From contig CAVYWD010000002.1 in assembly GCA_963772225.1 (NCBI GenBank), positions 1,240,001 to 1,304,000 on the forward strand: a stretch of DNA of 64,000 nucleotides, given 5' to 3'. Source of the stretch: CAVYWD01 sp963772225 (lineage in GTDB: Bacteria > Myxococcota > Myxococcia > Myxococcales > UBA5297). The stretch's first letter is position 1; every line of letters begins with the position of its first letter. The notes under the pieces are model-generated. The model searched no databases and was not told the DNA's origin. It saw only the letters and a program-made list of their open reading frames with translations. Shown here piece by piece: positions 34,332 to 43,895 of this stretch. The translations under genes and the position numbers were made by a program.

Positions 34332-36153
34332 GCTGCCGCTCGAGAGCAAAGAGGTCGGGCGGCTTGGCGAGGTGGGCGTTGAAGCCGGCCTGCAGTGCGC
34401 GTTTCCGATCCTCCGCCTGCGCATAGCCGGTCAGCGCAATGAGATAGAGCGAAGCAGTTGCGGGGTCTCGCCGAAGCGCTCGCGCCACGTCGAATCCATC
34501 GATGTCGGGCAGGCCGATGTCGCAGAGCACCACGTCGGGCCGGAACTTGGGAGCCTGCGCCAGCGCCTCTCGACCGTCGTGCGCCAATGCGACGCGATGG
34601 CCGGCGAGCTCCAGGACCTCTCGCAGGCTCTCGGCGACGTCCGGGGCGTCTTCGACGACGAGGACCCGGCGGCGCAGGTCGGCGACAGGCGGCAACGCTG
34701 CCGCCTGCGGCAGCCGGCGCTCTCCTCCGGCGCTCGGGTCGAGCGGCACCGCGACCAGGAATCGAGCGCCTCGACCCGGCCCCTCGCTGTGGGCCTGGAT
34801 CTCTCCTTCGTGCAGGTCGACCAGGCCCTTCACCAACGCGAGCCCGATCCCCAGGCCGCCCCGGCTTCGGTCCAGGGAGCGCTCCGCCTGCGCATACGGC
34901 TCGAACAGATGCGCCAACGTCTCGGCATCGAATCCAATCCCGGCGTCGGCGACCTCCAGGACGGCGCGGGCGTCCGACGCGGCGAGCGAGACGCAGATTT
35001 GCTTGCCCTCGGGCGTGAATTTCACGGCGTTATTGAGGAGGTTCTCGATGATCTGCCTGAGCCTCGCGGCGTCGCCGTTCACCCAAAGCGGTTCGTTCGA
35101 AATCCGGACGACCAAATGGTGGCGCTGGTGGGCTTCGCCCATGTCCGCGAGAAGCTTGCGAATCAGGCTGGCGAGATCGACCCGCGCGCGCTGGAGGCGG
35201 ACCTTGCCCCGTGAGATCCGGGTGACGTCGAGCAGGTCTTCCACCAGCCGCACCAGGTGGGAGATTTGTCGATCGATCAACGCGGTCGCTTGACGGGCGC
35301 GCTCGTCGAGCGACGGGTTCTTGCCGAGCACGAAGACGCCGGCGCGCAGCGGAGTGAGCGGATTGCGCAGCTCGTGCGAGAGCACGCCCAGGAACTCGCC
35401 CTTGCGCCGGTCCGCCTCGCGAAGCTCCTCCTCGCCTCGCTTGCGATCGGTGATGTCCGCCATCGTCCCGAGGACCCGCACAATTCGGCGCGCCGCGCCT
35501 TCGCCCTCGACGACGCTCCGCCCCTTGGCCGCGACCCAGCGCACCGTGCCGTCGGGCCAGACGACGCGGTACTCCACGTCGAGCATGCCGCCCCCCGAAG
35601 GCTCGGCGGCCAGCGCGACCTCCCGCCCCGCCCGAGCGCGATCGTCCGGGTGGAGGCGTTCCAGCGCCTGCGCGAGCGTGAGGTGAGGGGAGGGAACGCC
35701 CGAGATCTGCGCGGAGCGCTCGTCCAGGCGGATCTCCCCGGTGTCGGGGACGAACTCCCAAGTCCCAAGGTTGGCCGACTCCAGCGCCAGGCGATACCGG
35801 TCCTCGCTGAGCCGGCGAAGCGCCTCCTGGAGCGCGTGTTGCTCCGGCCCTTCGCTCGCGTCCAAGCGCTCTTCTCGCGCCCTGGCGAGAATCCGCTCGG
35901 CAGAGCTCCTCATGAAGGCGACTTTGCCTGCGACGTCCCGACAGACGGCCCGGCGGTCGACCTCAATGACAGCCTCCGGGCAGCCTTTCGCGTCTCGGTG
36001 GAGAATCCAGTGGCTCGAGACGACCCGGTCCTGGCCGCCCTTCAGATCGAACGCCATGACCGCCGCATGATCGAGCAGGTCGGCCCGCTTTCTCAGGTGC
36101 CATACCCTTTCCGCCTTTTGGGCCAGAGCGACGCCGAGCTGTTCCGCTCTCAT
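34282..36153 (-). CDS. Hybrid sensor histidine kinase (PAS-HisKA-HATPase-REC)
   Basis: Cytosolic two-component sensor of 623 residues. A PAS/PAC domain spans about 115-240 (ANLGTWEFVPDTGEIRLDE, ADITDRKR). HisKA carries the H-box SHELRNPL with phospho-acceptor His260. The ATPase has NLLNNAVKFT, DAGIGFD and GGLGIGLALVKGL. A C-terminal receiver domain has Asp545 in CDIGLPD and a Lys in LAKPPD. Residues 27-66 look like a second PAS domain with its middle missing: a start (LLDHAAVMAFDLKGG) joined to an end (RVVSSHWILHRDAKG). No membrane segments. AAGGAGG 6 nt before the ATG at 36153 fixes the start. There is no adjacent response regulator gene, so output partners are elsewhere. Confidence 0.93.
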   Translation of the reverse strand: MRAEQLGVALAQKAERVWHLRKRADLLDHAAVMAFDLKGGQDRVVSSHWILHRDAKGCPEAVIEVDRRAVCRDVAGKVAFMRSSAERILARAREERLDASEGPEQHALQEALRRLSEDRYRLALESANLGTWEFVPDTGEIRLDERSAQISGVPSPHLTLAQALERLHPDDRARAGREVALAAEPSGGGMLDVEYRVVWPDGTVRWVAAKGRSVVEGEGAARRIVRVLGTMADITDRKRGEEELREADRRKGEFLGVLSHELRNPLTPLRAGVFVLGKNPSLDERARQATALIDRQISHLVRLVEDLLDVTRISRGKVRLQRARVDLASLIRKLLADMGEAHQRHHLVVRISNEPLWVNGDAARLRQIIENLLNNAVKFTPEGKQICVSLAASDARAVLEVADAGIGFDAETLAHLFEPYAQAERSLDRSRGGLGIGLALVKGLVDLHEGEIQAHSEGPGRGARFLVAVPLDPSAGGERRLPQAAALPPVADLRRRVLVVEDAPDVAESLREVLELAGHRVALAHDGREALAQAPKFRPDVVLCDIGLPDIDGFDVARALRRDPATASLYLIALTGYAQAEDRKRALQAGFNAHLAKPPDLFALERQLAQAPILDRSRADAAP

Positions 36154-36772
36154 ATCCGCCTCCTTCAGAACCGACCGCTGCGAGCCAACCGGTGATGCGG
36201 GATGACCGGTCCCCCCGAAGAGAAACCGAAGGGTGACCTTCAGGGACGCCGCCGAGAGCTGCGCCGAGGAAGAGCTCGGCACTCGTTCCCCAAGCCAGCT
36301 CACCATCCTGCCGAAGAATATGGCGAAGGGCACGACGTTCGGCCGAGGCACAAATGTGCGATGGGCCAGGAAGGCCGCCAACGCCGCGACCGCATCTCTG
36401 GCAGGCGGCCGAGGGGCCGGCGAGTGAAACAGCCGAATTGAACGTGCGAAGAAGGAGTAGGCGTCATCTGCCCCGGTTTTGAGATGGGGAACGCATTCGA
36501 TTCGGCACCTCCGCATGAGCAACCACGAAAGTGCCGAACCCCCGCTGACTCGGCTCCCTCGCGTTCAGACCCTTCAATTTTGGGACGCCACTCCGGCGAC
36601 GCTTCTTCTTTCAAAGGGAGGGGGCCGGTGAACCTCCATCCGTCAATCGCCTGCCGGTCCCGCCTTCCCATTGGGCCTTCGGCGAGGGCTCGGCCGCCGC
36701 CAGGAGTCCCGAGCGCCGAAGAAGCTGGGGGCCGCCCGCGCTGCCTTGCGCGCGCCCGTTAGAATCGCGGAC
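36154..36772. other. Intergenic region between divergent kinase and polymerase genes
   Basis: About 620 bp with no gene I can support. The frame of the kinase stays open upstream to 36522, but the strong ribosome binding site at 36153 argues against using it. No promoter close to consensus stood out. Confidence 0.55.
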
Positions 36773-39139
36773 GTGACGCAGGTGCGCGGCTTCATCGTGT
36801 CGGCCTGGGAGGAACGGCAGCCGAGCCACGGCGCCGCGCCGCGGACGCTCGCGACCGGGCGCCTCGAGGACGGGCGCAGCTTCGCGGTCGTGCTCTCGGC
36901 CGCCGCGCCCGCCCTGTATGTCGCGCCGGCCGACGCGGCCCGCGCCCTCGCGCTCCTGGGCGCCGAGGACGGCGCCGCGCCCGATCCGTCGCCCTGGTCG
37001 GACCTCGCGGGCGCGCCGCTCGCGCGCCTCGCGCTCGCGCACGGGCGCCTGGAGCCGGCGTCGCGGCTCCTCGCGGCGCGCGGAGTTCCGGTGCGGCACC
37101 GCGAGCGGCCGCGCGCCTCGGAAGCGCTCCTCGCGCTCGGCGTCTCGGGGCCCGTGGAGATCCGCGGGGAGCCTGGCGAGGGCCGCCGCGTCGACTGCGT
37201 CTTCGTGAACCCCGAGCTCGCCCCGGCCAAGGAGTCGGTCCCGCTGGCGTGGCTCGCGCTCGACATCGAGACCGACCGCGACCAGGCGGTGGTGGCCGCC
37301 TCGCTCGCGGGCGCCGGGGGCCCAGGCGAGGTCCTCTTCCTGGGCCCCGCGCTCTCGAGCGGCTCCGTGGCGTCCTACCCGAGCGAGAAGGCGCTGCTCC
37401 AGGCGCTCGCCCGGCGCCTCCTCGAGCGCGACCCCGACGTCATCACCGGCTGGAACGTCATCGACTTCGACCTGCGCGTTTTGGCCAAGCGCTTCGCCGC
37501 CTGCGGCCTGCCCTTCGACCTGGGGCGCACGGCTCAGGAAGCGACGCTGCGCGACCGCGACGGCCGGCGCTCGCTCATGGACGTGCCGGGGCGCGCGGTC
37601 ATCGACGCGATGCGGCTGATGCGCGCCTCGGGCGAGCGCTTCTCGGAACAGTCGCTGGAGGTGGTGGCGCGCGCGGTGCTCGGAGAGGGCAAGGCAGTCG
37701 CCCTGCGCGGGCGGGCGAAGCTCGCCGAGCTCGCGCGCCTGCGCCGCGAGGAGCCGGAGCGCTTCTGCGCCTACTGCCTGCGCGACTCCGAGCTCGTCCT
37801 GCAAATCTTGGCCAAGACCGGGCTCGACGCGCTCACGGCGAAGCGCGCCGCGCTGACTGGCGTGTCGCTCGACCTGGCGTGGACCAGCATCCCCGCGTTC
37901 GAGCGCATCTACGCGGCCGAGCTGCGCGCGCGCCGGGTGGTACCGCCCGAGCGCGCCCTGCGCCCGGTCTCCGGCGCGGCCGGCGGGACGGTGCTCGACG
38001 CCGAGGCGGGGCTGTTCCACAACGTCCTGGTCTTCGACTTTCGAAGCCTCTACCCGTCGCTCATCCGCACGTTCAACATCGACCCGCTCGCGAACGCCCG
38101 CGCCGAGGCGGCGCCGCGCGAGGACGACCTCATCGCCCCGAACGGCGCCCGGTTCGAGCGGCGGCCGGGCGCGCTGCCGGGCATCATCGCGCGCTACGCG
38201 GCGGAGCGGGAGGCGGCGCTCGCGGCGGGCGACGACACCGCGGCGCACGTCTACAAGATCCTCCAGAACTCCTTCTACGGCGTGCTCGGCGCTGACGGCT
38301 GCCGCTACGCGCGGACCGAGCTCGCCGGGGCCATCACTTCGTTCGGCAAGCTCTTCCTCACCGCGGCGCGCGACTGGTTTCAGGCGCGCGGCCACCGCGT
38401 GCTCTACGGCGACACCGACTCGGTGTTCGTGCTCTCGGGGCACTCCGACGCCGCCGACTTCGCCGCGCTGACCGCCCTGGGCCTTTCGCGCGCCGGCGAG
38501 CTGAACCGGCACCTCGAGGAGCGCGTCGCCCGCGAGTACGGCCTCCCGTCGCACCTGCGCATCCGCTGCGAGAAGGCCTACCGCCGGTTCCTCATCCCGC
38601 GGCTCAAGGGCGAGGCGGGCGAGGGGCGCGGGCGGGCCAAAGGATACGCCGGCTTGAAGCTCGCGCCGGACGGGAGCGCCGCGGTGGAGATCAAAGGCAT
38701 GGAGGGCGTGCGCAGCGACTTCACGCCGCTCGCGCGAAGGTTCCAGGCCGAGCTGCTCGCGAAGGTGTTCGCCGGCCACGGCGAGGGCGAGCTCGCGGGC
38801 CATTGCCGGGAGCTCGTGAAGCGCATGGAGCGCGGAGAGCTCGACGCCGAGCTCGTCTACGTGAAGTCGCTGCGGCGGCCGGCGCGCGAGTACGGCTCAC
38901 AGACACCGCAGGTGCGCGCCGCGCGCATGATGGGCTGGACCGATCAGCGGGGCCGGGTGTCCTACGTGATGACGCGCGCCGGCCCCGAGCCGGTGGACGG
39001 GCGCAGCGGCGCGCCGCTCGATTACGCGCACTATCGCGACAAGCAGCTTTTGCCCATCGCGCGGTCCATTGCCGACGTGGTGGGCCTGGGCGCGGAGGCG
39101 TGGTTCGGGGCGGCGCGGCAGCTGGAGCTGTTCGGGTAG
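36773..39139 (+). CDS. polB: DNA polymerase II (family B)
   Basis: Proofreading family B polymerase of 788 residues, as long as typical bacterial Pol II. Exonuclease motifs are intact: ExoI LALDIET (Asp164, Glu166), ExoII TGWNVIDFD (Asn228, Asp233), ExoIII YCLRD (Tyr334, Asp338). Polymerase motifs are intact: DFRSLYPS (422-429), KILQNSFYG (495-503) and YGDTDS (545-550). GTG at 36773 gives MTQVRGFIVSAW, the usual N-terminus. Pol II acts in restart and bypass of damaged forks and is often under LexA control, but I saw no LexA-like box just upstream. Confidence 0.97.
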   Translation: MTQVRGFIVSAWEERQPSHGAAPRTLATGRLEDGRSFAVVLSAAAPALYVAPADAARALALLGAEDGAAPDPSPWSDLAGAPLARLALAHGRLEPASRLLAARGVPVRHRERPRASEALLALGVSGPVEIRGEPGEGRRVDCVFVNPELAPAKESVPLAWLALDIETDRDQAVVAASLAGAGGPGEVLFLGPALSSGSVASYPSEKALLQALARRLLERDPDVITGWNVIDFDLRVLAKRFAACGLPFDLGRTAQEATLRDRDGRRSLMDVPGRAVIDAMRLMRASGERFSEQSLEVVARAVLGEGKAVALRGRAKLAELARLRREEPERFCAYCLRDSELVLQILAKTGLDALTAKRAALTGVSLDLAWTSIPAFERIYAAELRARRVVPPERALRPVSGAAGGTVLDAEAGLFHNVLVFDFRSLYPSLIRTFNIDPLANARAEAAPREDDLIAPNGARFERRPGALPGIIARYAAEREAALAAGDDTAAHVYKILQNSFYGVLGADGCRYARTELAGAITSFGKLFLTAARDWFQARGHRVLYGDTDSVFVLSGHSDAADFAALTALGLSRAGELNRHLEERVAREYGLPSHLRIRCEKAYRRFLIPRLKGEAGEGRGRAKGYAGLKLAPDGSAAVEIKGMEGVRSDFTPLARRFQAELLAKVFAGHGEGELAGHCRELVKRMERGELDAELVYVKSLRRPAREYGSQTPQVRAARMMGWTDQRGRVSYVMTRAGPEPVDGRSGAPLDYAHYRDKQLLPIARSIADVVGLGAEAWFGAARQLELFG

Positions 39140-39441
39140 CGCGTCGAAAGGCTCCGCGGCATTCGCGAGCCATCATCTGTATTCGAAATAGATTGGGTCC
39201 GCATTGCATCGCGGGGCGAGCGGACGACCCTGCCTGGCGCGGGCGCGCTGCCCGTCGCAGAAGCGCCTCGTCCCGCCCGACGCCGAGCCCGACGGGGCCC
39301 TCGGCGCGCGGATTCCTGCGGCGCCGCCCCTGCAAGTCCCCGAGCGGCGGCGCGTTTCGGCTGCTATCGTTTCGCGACGCGCTTTCGGCCACTTCGCCCG
39401 CGCACGCGCGTCCCAGAGACTTCTCACCGCCAGGAGATCCC
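39140..39441. other. Short intergenic stretch, nothing recognised
   Basis: Three hundred bases between polB and the FAH gene. The only readable signal is the AGGAG Shine-Dalgarno at its end. An AT-richer patch (39175-39200, ATCTGTATTCGAAATAGATT) might hold a promoter. Confidence 0.5.
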
Positions 39442-40350
39442 GTGCGACTCGTGACCTTCGCCCCCAAAGCCGGCGCCGCCCCGCGCCTCGGCCTCCTCCG
39501 CTCCGAAAATGAAGTCCTCGACCTGGGCGAGGAGGCCCGCCTTCAAGGCCGCGCCCTGCCCTTCGACGCCGCGGACATGATCTCGCTCATCGAATCCGGA
39601 GAGGCCGGCCTCGGCGCCGTGCGCGAGCTCGCGGCCTCGCCGCGCGGCGAGCCGCTCGCCCTGAGCGGCGTGAAGCTCTTCGCCCCCGTCCCGCGGCCGC
39701 GCACGAACGTCTTCTGCGTCGGCTGGAACTACCTCGAGCACTTCGAGGAGGGCGCCAAATTCCGCGACCCGAAGCAGGAGCTCCCGGCCCACCCGGTCTT
39801 CTTCAGCAAAGCGGTGAGCTCGGTCAACGGCCCGTTCGACCCCATCCCCTACGACGCCAAGGTCTCCGACCGCATGGACTGGGAGGCGGAGCTGGGCGTC
39901 GTCATCGGAAAGAAGGGCAAGAACCTCACCGAGGCGGACGCCATGGCGCACGTCTTCGGTTACACCGTCATCAACGACGTCTCCGCCCGTGATCTTCAAA
40001 AGGGCCACGGCGGTCAATGGCACAAAGGCAAGAGCCTCGACGGCTGTTGCCCCATGGGCCCGGCCCTGGTCACCGCCGACGAGGTCGACCCCACCGACCT
40101 CCGCATCGGCTGCCGGGTGAACGGCGTCTCGAAGCAGGACTCCAGCACCCGCTTCCTCTATTTCAAAATCCCAAGGCTCCTGGCCGAGCTTTCGCTCGGG
40201 CTCACGCTCGAGCCGGGCGACGTGCTCTCCACCGGCACCCCCCCGGGCGTCGGCTTCGCGCGCACGCCGCCGGAGTACCTCAAAGCCGGCGACGTCGTGG
40301 AAACGGAGATCGCCGGCTTGGGCTGCCTGCGCAACGTCGTCCAAGGCTGA
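39442..40350 (+). CDS. Fumarylacetoacetate hydrolase family protein
   Basis: Cytosolic FAH-fold enzyme of 302 residues that cleaves or hydrates beta-diketone-like acids. Signature segments: NVFCVGWNYLEHFEEG, FFSKAVSSVNGP, MDWEAELGVVIGKKGKN (metal-binding Glu pair), YTVINDVSARDLQ, KSLDGCCPMGPALVT and GDVLSTGTPPGVG. GTG at 39442 follows AGGAG by 5 nt. Relatives include ureidoglycolate lyase and 2-hydroxyhepta-2,4-diene-1,7-dioate isomerase; no pathway neighbours help to choose. Confidence 0.93.
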   Translation: MRLVTFAPKAGAAPRLGLLRSENEVLDLGEEARLQGRALPFDAADMISLIESGEAGLGAVRELAASPRGEPLALSGVKLFAPVPRPRTNVFCVGWNYLEHFEEGAKFRDPKQELPAHPVFFSKAVSSVNGPFDPIPYDAKVSDRMDWEAELGVVIGKKGKNLTEADAMAHVFGYTVINDVSARDLQKGHGGQWHKGKSLDGCCPMGPALVTADEVDPTDLRIGCRVNGVSKQDSSTRFLYFKIPRLLAELSLGLTLEPGDVLSTGTPPGVGFARTPPEYLKAGDVVETEIAGLGCLRNVVQG

Positions 40351-40525
40351 CGAGCCGAGCGGCCGGCCGCTCAGCGCCCGAGGACGGCCATGAGCCCTCT
40401 GGCGCCCGAGCGGGATCGCGGCGGCGCGGCGGCGACCGTGCCGCGATCCTCGTGAGACGCTCCGGCGCTCGCCCGGTCTGTCGAGCCATCCTCCGAGCCA
40501 TCGCGCCGAGAGCGTCCCACCCTCG

Positions 40526-41689
40526 TCAGCGCCCTTTGAACACCGCGATGGGCGTGAGTCGTAGAGCGGGCCGCACCAGGTCCGACTGCTCCTGGAGGAC
40601 CTCGCGGATGTCGCGATAGGCCTGAGGCGCCTCCTCCACCAGCCCGTCCGCGCGCCGCGCGTCGAAGACGACCTGGCGCATCGCCCGCTCGAGCTCGCCC
40701 CTGCCTATCCGCTCGCGCGCCTCGCGCCGCGTCAGCACTCGCCCGGCGCCGTGGGAGGCGGAGCGGAACGAGGCGGGCTCGCCCAGGCCCTCGACGACGT
40801 AGGAGGCCGTGCCCATGGAGCCGGGAATGATGGCGCGCTCGCCCGCAGGCGCGGCGATGGCGCCCTTGCGGTGGATCCAGAGCGCGCGCCCGCCGTGCTC
40901 CTCCAGCGCCGCGAAGTTGTGGACCGCGTCCACGCGGCTTTGCGGATCGACCCGGGCGCCCGCGAGCTCCTCCAGCGCCTGCGCCGTGCCCTCGAGGAGC
41001 CGGTCGCGATTCGCGCGCGCGAACGCGAGCGCCCACCGGAGGTCGCCAAGGAACGCCTGCCCCTCCGGCGAGTCGACCGGCAAGGGCGGCAGCGGCCCCG
41101 GCGCTCGGGCCTGGGCGGCCTTCGCGTGGTGCGCGCCGATGGCCCCGCCCATGCCTCGTGACCCCGAGTGGACCAGGACCCAGAGGTCGCCGGCGGCGTC
41201 GCAATCGAGCTCGATGAAGTGGTTGCCGCCGCCCAGGGTCCCCAGGTGCCTCGTGAGAAGCCGCTCGCGCGCGCGCTCCAGCGCACCGGTCGAGAGCGCC
41301 GGCGAAGAGAGGGCCTCGGGCACCGGCGCTCCTCGGCCGCGGTGGCCCTCGTCGCCGGACGGGAAGCGCCGGGCGAGCGCCGCGAGCAGCGCCTCGAGCT
41401 CTTCGCGGGAGAGCGCGGACGCGGGGAAGTCGAACCGCGCGCCCCCGATGCCGCAGCCCAGGTCGGCGCCCAGCGCTGCCGGCACCAGCGCCGACTCGGT
41501 GGCGAACACCGTGCCGACGCTGACGCCTTCGGCCACGTGGGCATCCGGCATGGCCGCCACCCGCCCCACGGCCCACGGCTGCGAGGCGACGAGCTGAAGC
41601 TGCGCGAGCGAGCCCCGCGGCAGCGCCCGAGCCCAAGAGAGGATCGGCAGGGCGCCTTCGGAGCTCGGAGCAATCTTCACAAACGGCAT
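40526..41689 (-). CDS. rtcB: RtcB-family RNA ligase, short form
   Basis: RNA ligase of 387 residues, shorter than the 400-480 of most RtcB, in line with the RtcB2-like group. Motifs in order: AMPDAHVAEGVSVGTV, GADLGCGIGG with the metal-binding Asp and Cys, TLGGGNHFIELD, VHSGSRGMGG, HNFAALEEHGG, WIHRKGA, IPGSMGTASYVVEG and SHGAGRVLTRREA with the His that accepts GMP. All catalytic residues appear present. It joins 2',3'-cyclic phosphate to 5'-OH ends. The start overlaps the 3' end of the RbfA-like gene by 13 bp, so the two are translated together. This suggests action on rRNA or on the small subunit rather than general tRNA repair. Confidence 0.94.
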   Translation of the reverse strand: MPFVKIAPSSEGALPILSWARALPRGSLAQLQLVASQPWAVGRVAAMPDAHVAEGVSVGTVFATESALVPAALGADLGCGIGGARFDFPASALSREELEALLAALARRFPSGDEGHRGRGAPVPEALSSPALSTGALERARERLLTRHLGTLGGGNHFIELDCDAAGDLWVLVHSGSRGMGGAIGAHHAKAAQARAPGPLPPLPVDSPEGQAFLGDLRWALAFARANRDRLLEGTAQALEELAGARVDPQSRVDAVHNFAALEEHGGRALWIHRKGAIAAPAGERAIIPGSMGTASYVVEGLGEPASFRSASHGAGRVLTRREARERIGRGELERAMRQVVFDARRADGLVEEAPQAYRDIREVLQEQSDLVRPALRLTPIAVFKGR

Positions 41690-42084
41690 GGGTCGTCTCC
41701 TCCCTTCGTTGCAGGCATCACCACGCCGGCGAAGGCGAAGCTCAGCGTCGGCACCGCGTGCAGATGCAGGCGGGCGACGAGCTGCGAGCGCAGGTACGCG
41801 CCGGCGCGCCCCAGCGCCTCCTGCGTGCGACGGCGCAGTGGGGCTTCCTCGCAAAACCCGGACGCCTCGACGGCGTAGGCGAGCGTTGCGTGGCCCCCGT
41901 CCGGCGACAAGGTCAGGCACAGGAAGCGGACGTCCGCGAGCGCGGGGTCCGAGGCTTCTCGAAGGCTCGCGCAGAGCTCCTCGAAGAGGAGGTGGGCGTG
42001 CCGCGAACGATGGACGTGAAGATCGACGCTCGGCTCTCCGCGGCGCGCTCGGCGCGCGCGGGGGCCGCGATTCTCTTTCGACAT
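41677..42084 (-). CDS. RbfA-like ribosome-binding factor
   Basis: A 135-residue protein resembling 30S-maturation factor RbfA. After a basic N-terminus come RHAHLLFEELCASLREASDP, DVRFLCLTLSPDGGHATLAYAV (KH-like strand with SPD), ALGRAGAYLRSQLVARLHLHAVPTLSF. It departs from housekeeping RbfA: DPRL is DPAL, and the final strand lacks the conserved Asp. It is therefore probably a paralogue that still binds the small subunit. The ATG at 42084 follows a weak Shine-Dalgarno. It overlaps and precedes the RtcB-type ligase gene. Confidence 0.65.
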   Translation of the reverse strand: MSKENRGPRARRARRGEPSVDLHVHRSRHAHLLFEELCASLREASDPALADVRFLCLTLSPDGGHATLAYAVEASGFCEEAPLRRRTQEALGRAGAYLRSQLVARLHLHAVPTLSFAFAGVVMPATKGGDDPCRL

Positions 42085-42322
42085 GGAGATCAGGTTCCCG
42101 AGGGGCCGCTTCGAGAGCGGCCCGGGCAATTCACAGCGGCTTTCGCGAAAGGAGCGCCGCGGCGGGACCTGATCCGACTCAGGGGAGGTCGGTCAGTCGC
42201 GCGCCGCGGAGCGTCCCGGTCGATGGCAGGCTGGCACCAGCATGGGACACCTCGGGAGAGAAAAACGGCGGCACCTTAGTCGCGCGCCGCGCGAAATGCC
42301 ATCGGCCGACGGGCGGATGGCC

Positions 42323-43000
42323 TCAGCGCACCGACGCCGAGGCGCTCGTCGCGGCCTCCGCGCCGCCAAAGAGGGCATGCGGCGGGGTCGAGAAGGTCCG
42401 GGGCAGCACCACCGAGGCCACGGCGACGAGCCCTGCAAACGCGACGAGCATGAGCACCTGCCCGACCGTGGTCCGCTGGATGTCCTGTCGCGCTTTGACC
42501 TCGCACGTCTCGCCCGGGCACAGCACGGGCTGCTCGCGGTAGACGAGGCGATAGAGCTTGCAGCCCAGGCAAATCCCGAAAACCGACTCGAAGAACAGGA
42601 AGGTGAGGCAGACGAGGCAGATGACGCCGGTGATGGGACTGTAGGTGTTCATGACGACCATGAGGACGAACATGGTGGCGGAGAGGGCGATGCCGATGAG
42701 CCAGGCGAGCCTCTTCGGCTTCGCGGCGACGTACTCCGGAGTCTGGCTCGCCACGATGAGCCTCCCCAAGATGAGCGTCGGGGAGAGCCGGGGGCTGACG
42801 AACACGCGGATGAGGAAGTCGGTGAGGAAGCACGGGATGACGAACTTGATGGGGACGAAGTTGCCCCGGAAGACAATGAACAGCAGCGACAGGAATGTGG
42901 CGAGAAAGAGCATCCCCGCCGCCGCGCGGATCTCGCGCTCGTTGAGCACGGGGACGGAGTAGCCGTCGACGGTTTCGCCGAAATGAAGAAGGTCGCTCAC
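42323..43000 (-). CDS. DUF4395-type integral membrane protein
   Basis: A 225-residue membrane protein. GTG at 43000 has AGGAG 8 nt upstream. A short N-terminal motif, GETVDGYSVPVLNEREIRAA, is followed by paired helices (MLFLATFLSLLFIVF, then FVIPCFLTDFLIRVFVSPRL) and another pair around IGIALSATMFVLMVVMN and FLFFESVFGICLGCKLY. The pattern fits DUF4395, whose role is unknown; the CLGCKLY Cys pair may be redox-active or bind metal. The last 40 residues hold one more helix and an Ala/Ser tail. It follows the NTPase-like gene by 70 bp on the same strand. Confidence 0.8.
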   Translation of the reverse strand: MSDLLHFGETVDGYSVPVLNEREIRAAAGMLFLATFLSLLFIVFRGNFVPIKFVIPCFLTDFLIRVFVSPRLSPTLILGRLIVASQTPEYVAAKPKRLAWLIGIALSATMFVLMVVMNTYSPITGVICLVCLTFLFFESVFGICLGCKLYRLVYREQPVLCPGETCEVKARQDIQRTTVGQVLMLVAFAGLVAVASVVLPRTFSTPPHALFGGAEAATSASASVR

Positions 43001-43070
43001 GAAGGCACTCCTGGAACGGGTCCGCTCGACTCGTTTGCGAGCGTGGCGTTGGGAAGGGGGACGCCTCAGC

Positions 43071-43607
43071 CTATCCGTTCGCCAGGGCCAAGGCGAACGC
43101 CGCCCGGTCGGCCTCCTCCGCGGGCAACCCGAGGCTCGCGAGGGGCTCCTCCAGGCCGTACCGCTCGACGAGGTAGAAGAGCTGGCTCGGGCGCGCCGCG
43201 ACCACCACGCGCGCGGGCGGCGAGAGCTCGAGCGCCCGCCGCAGGCTCGCCGCGTGGCCGCGCCCCGCCGCCTCGAGCTTGCCGACGCCGTCCAGGATGA
43301 GCACGTCGGCGCCGGCGTCCGCTTCGATCCACCGGCGCGCGAGGTCGAAGGAGCTCGGGTCGAACGCGAAGTCGCAGACCGCCTCCTCGCCGGGCTTGGC
43401 GGTGGTCCCGCCCCGCGCCAGCGCCGCGCGCTCGCCGGTCGAGAGGCGGACGAGCTCGTAGCCCTTCTCGCCGCGCTCGTCGCGCCGCTCGGGTTGCGCG
43501 AAGCCGCCGACGCGCAGGCCTTGCGCCTGGAGCGCCCTGGCCAGCTCCAAGACGAGCTCCGACTTCGGCTTCGATCTCTCGCACTCGATGAGCGCCCAAC
43601 GCACCAT
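43071..43607 (-). CDS. DUF2478-like nucleoside-triphosphatase-type protein
   Basis: A 178-residue protein from the ATG at 43607 (MVRWALIECERSKPKSELVL). LILDGVGKLEAAGRG is a Walker B-like segment, and the following SLRRALELSPPARVVVAARP fits the DUF2478/NTPase_1 fold. The N-terminal phosphate loop is not canonical (ERSKPKSE in place of GxxxxGKS), so nucleotide binding is uncertain. DUF2478 relatives are found near molybdate transport genes, which are not present here. The DUF4395-type gene lies directly downstream. Confidence 0.6.
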   Translation of the reverse strand: MVRWALIECERSKPKSELVLELARALQAQGLRVGGFAQPERRDERGEKGYELVRLSTGERAALARGGTTAKPGEEAVCDFAFDPSSFDLARRWIEADAGADVLILDGVGKLEAAGRGHAASLRRALELSPPARVVVAARPSQLFYLVERYGLEEPLASLGLPAEEADRAAFALALANG

Positions 43608-43895
43608 GGCAAACGTCCTTAAGAAGCCTTCGCTCAGCATGCCCCATTTCGAGGGCCGGCAGGCGCGGCCAGACCTCATCGAGCACGAATCACTGCGCGG
43701 CCGTGCGGCTGTCCGGCCCCTCGAGGAAGGCCGGCACCATCGAGGACTCGCCCACGTTTATGGCCTCGAGATGCATCCCCTTCGCGGCGCGACGGGCCCC
43801 GTCGCCCCCTTCGCTCGCCCCCGCCCCGGCGCCTCATCCAGCATCCAGAAACAGCACTCGCCGAAATCTGGGTCGAGGCGAGCCGGAGGGTGGCT

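Noticed and set aside
36611..38803. 730-codon minus-strand open reading opposite polB
   Set aside because: The plus strand carries all polymerase and exonuclease motifs; the minus frame has none and is Arg/Glu/Val-rich.
40526..43607. A PrfH partner for the RtcB-type ligase
   Set aside because: No GGQ-containing release-factor-like protein occurs in the neighbourhood; the overlapping partner is RbfA-like.
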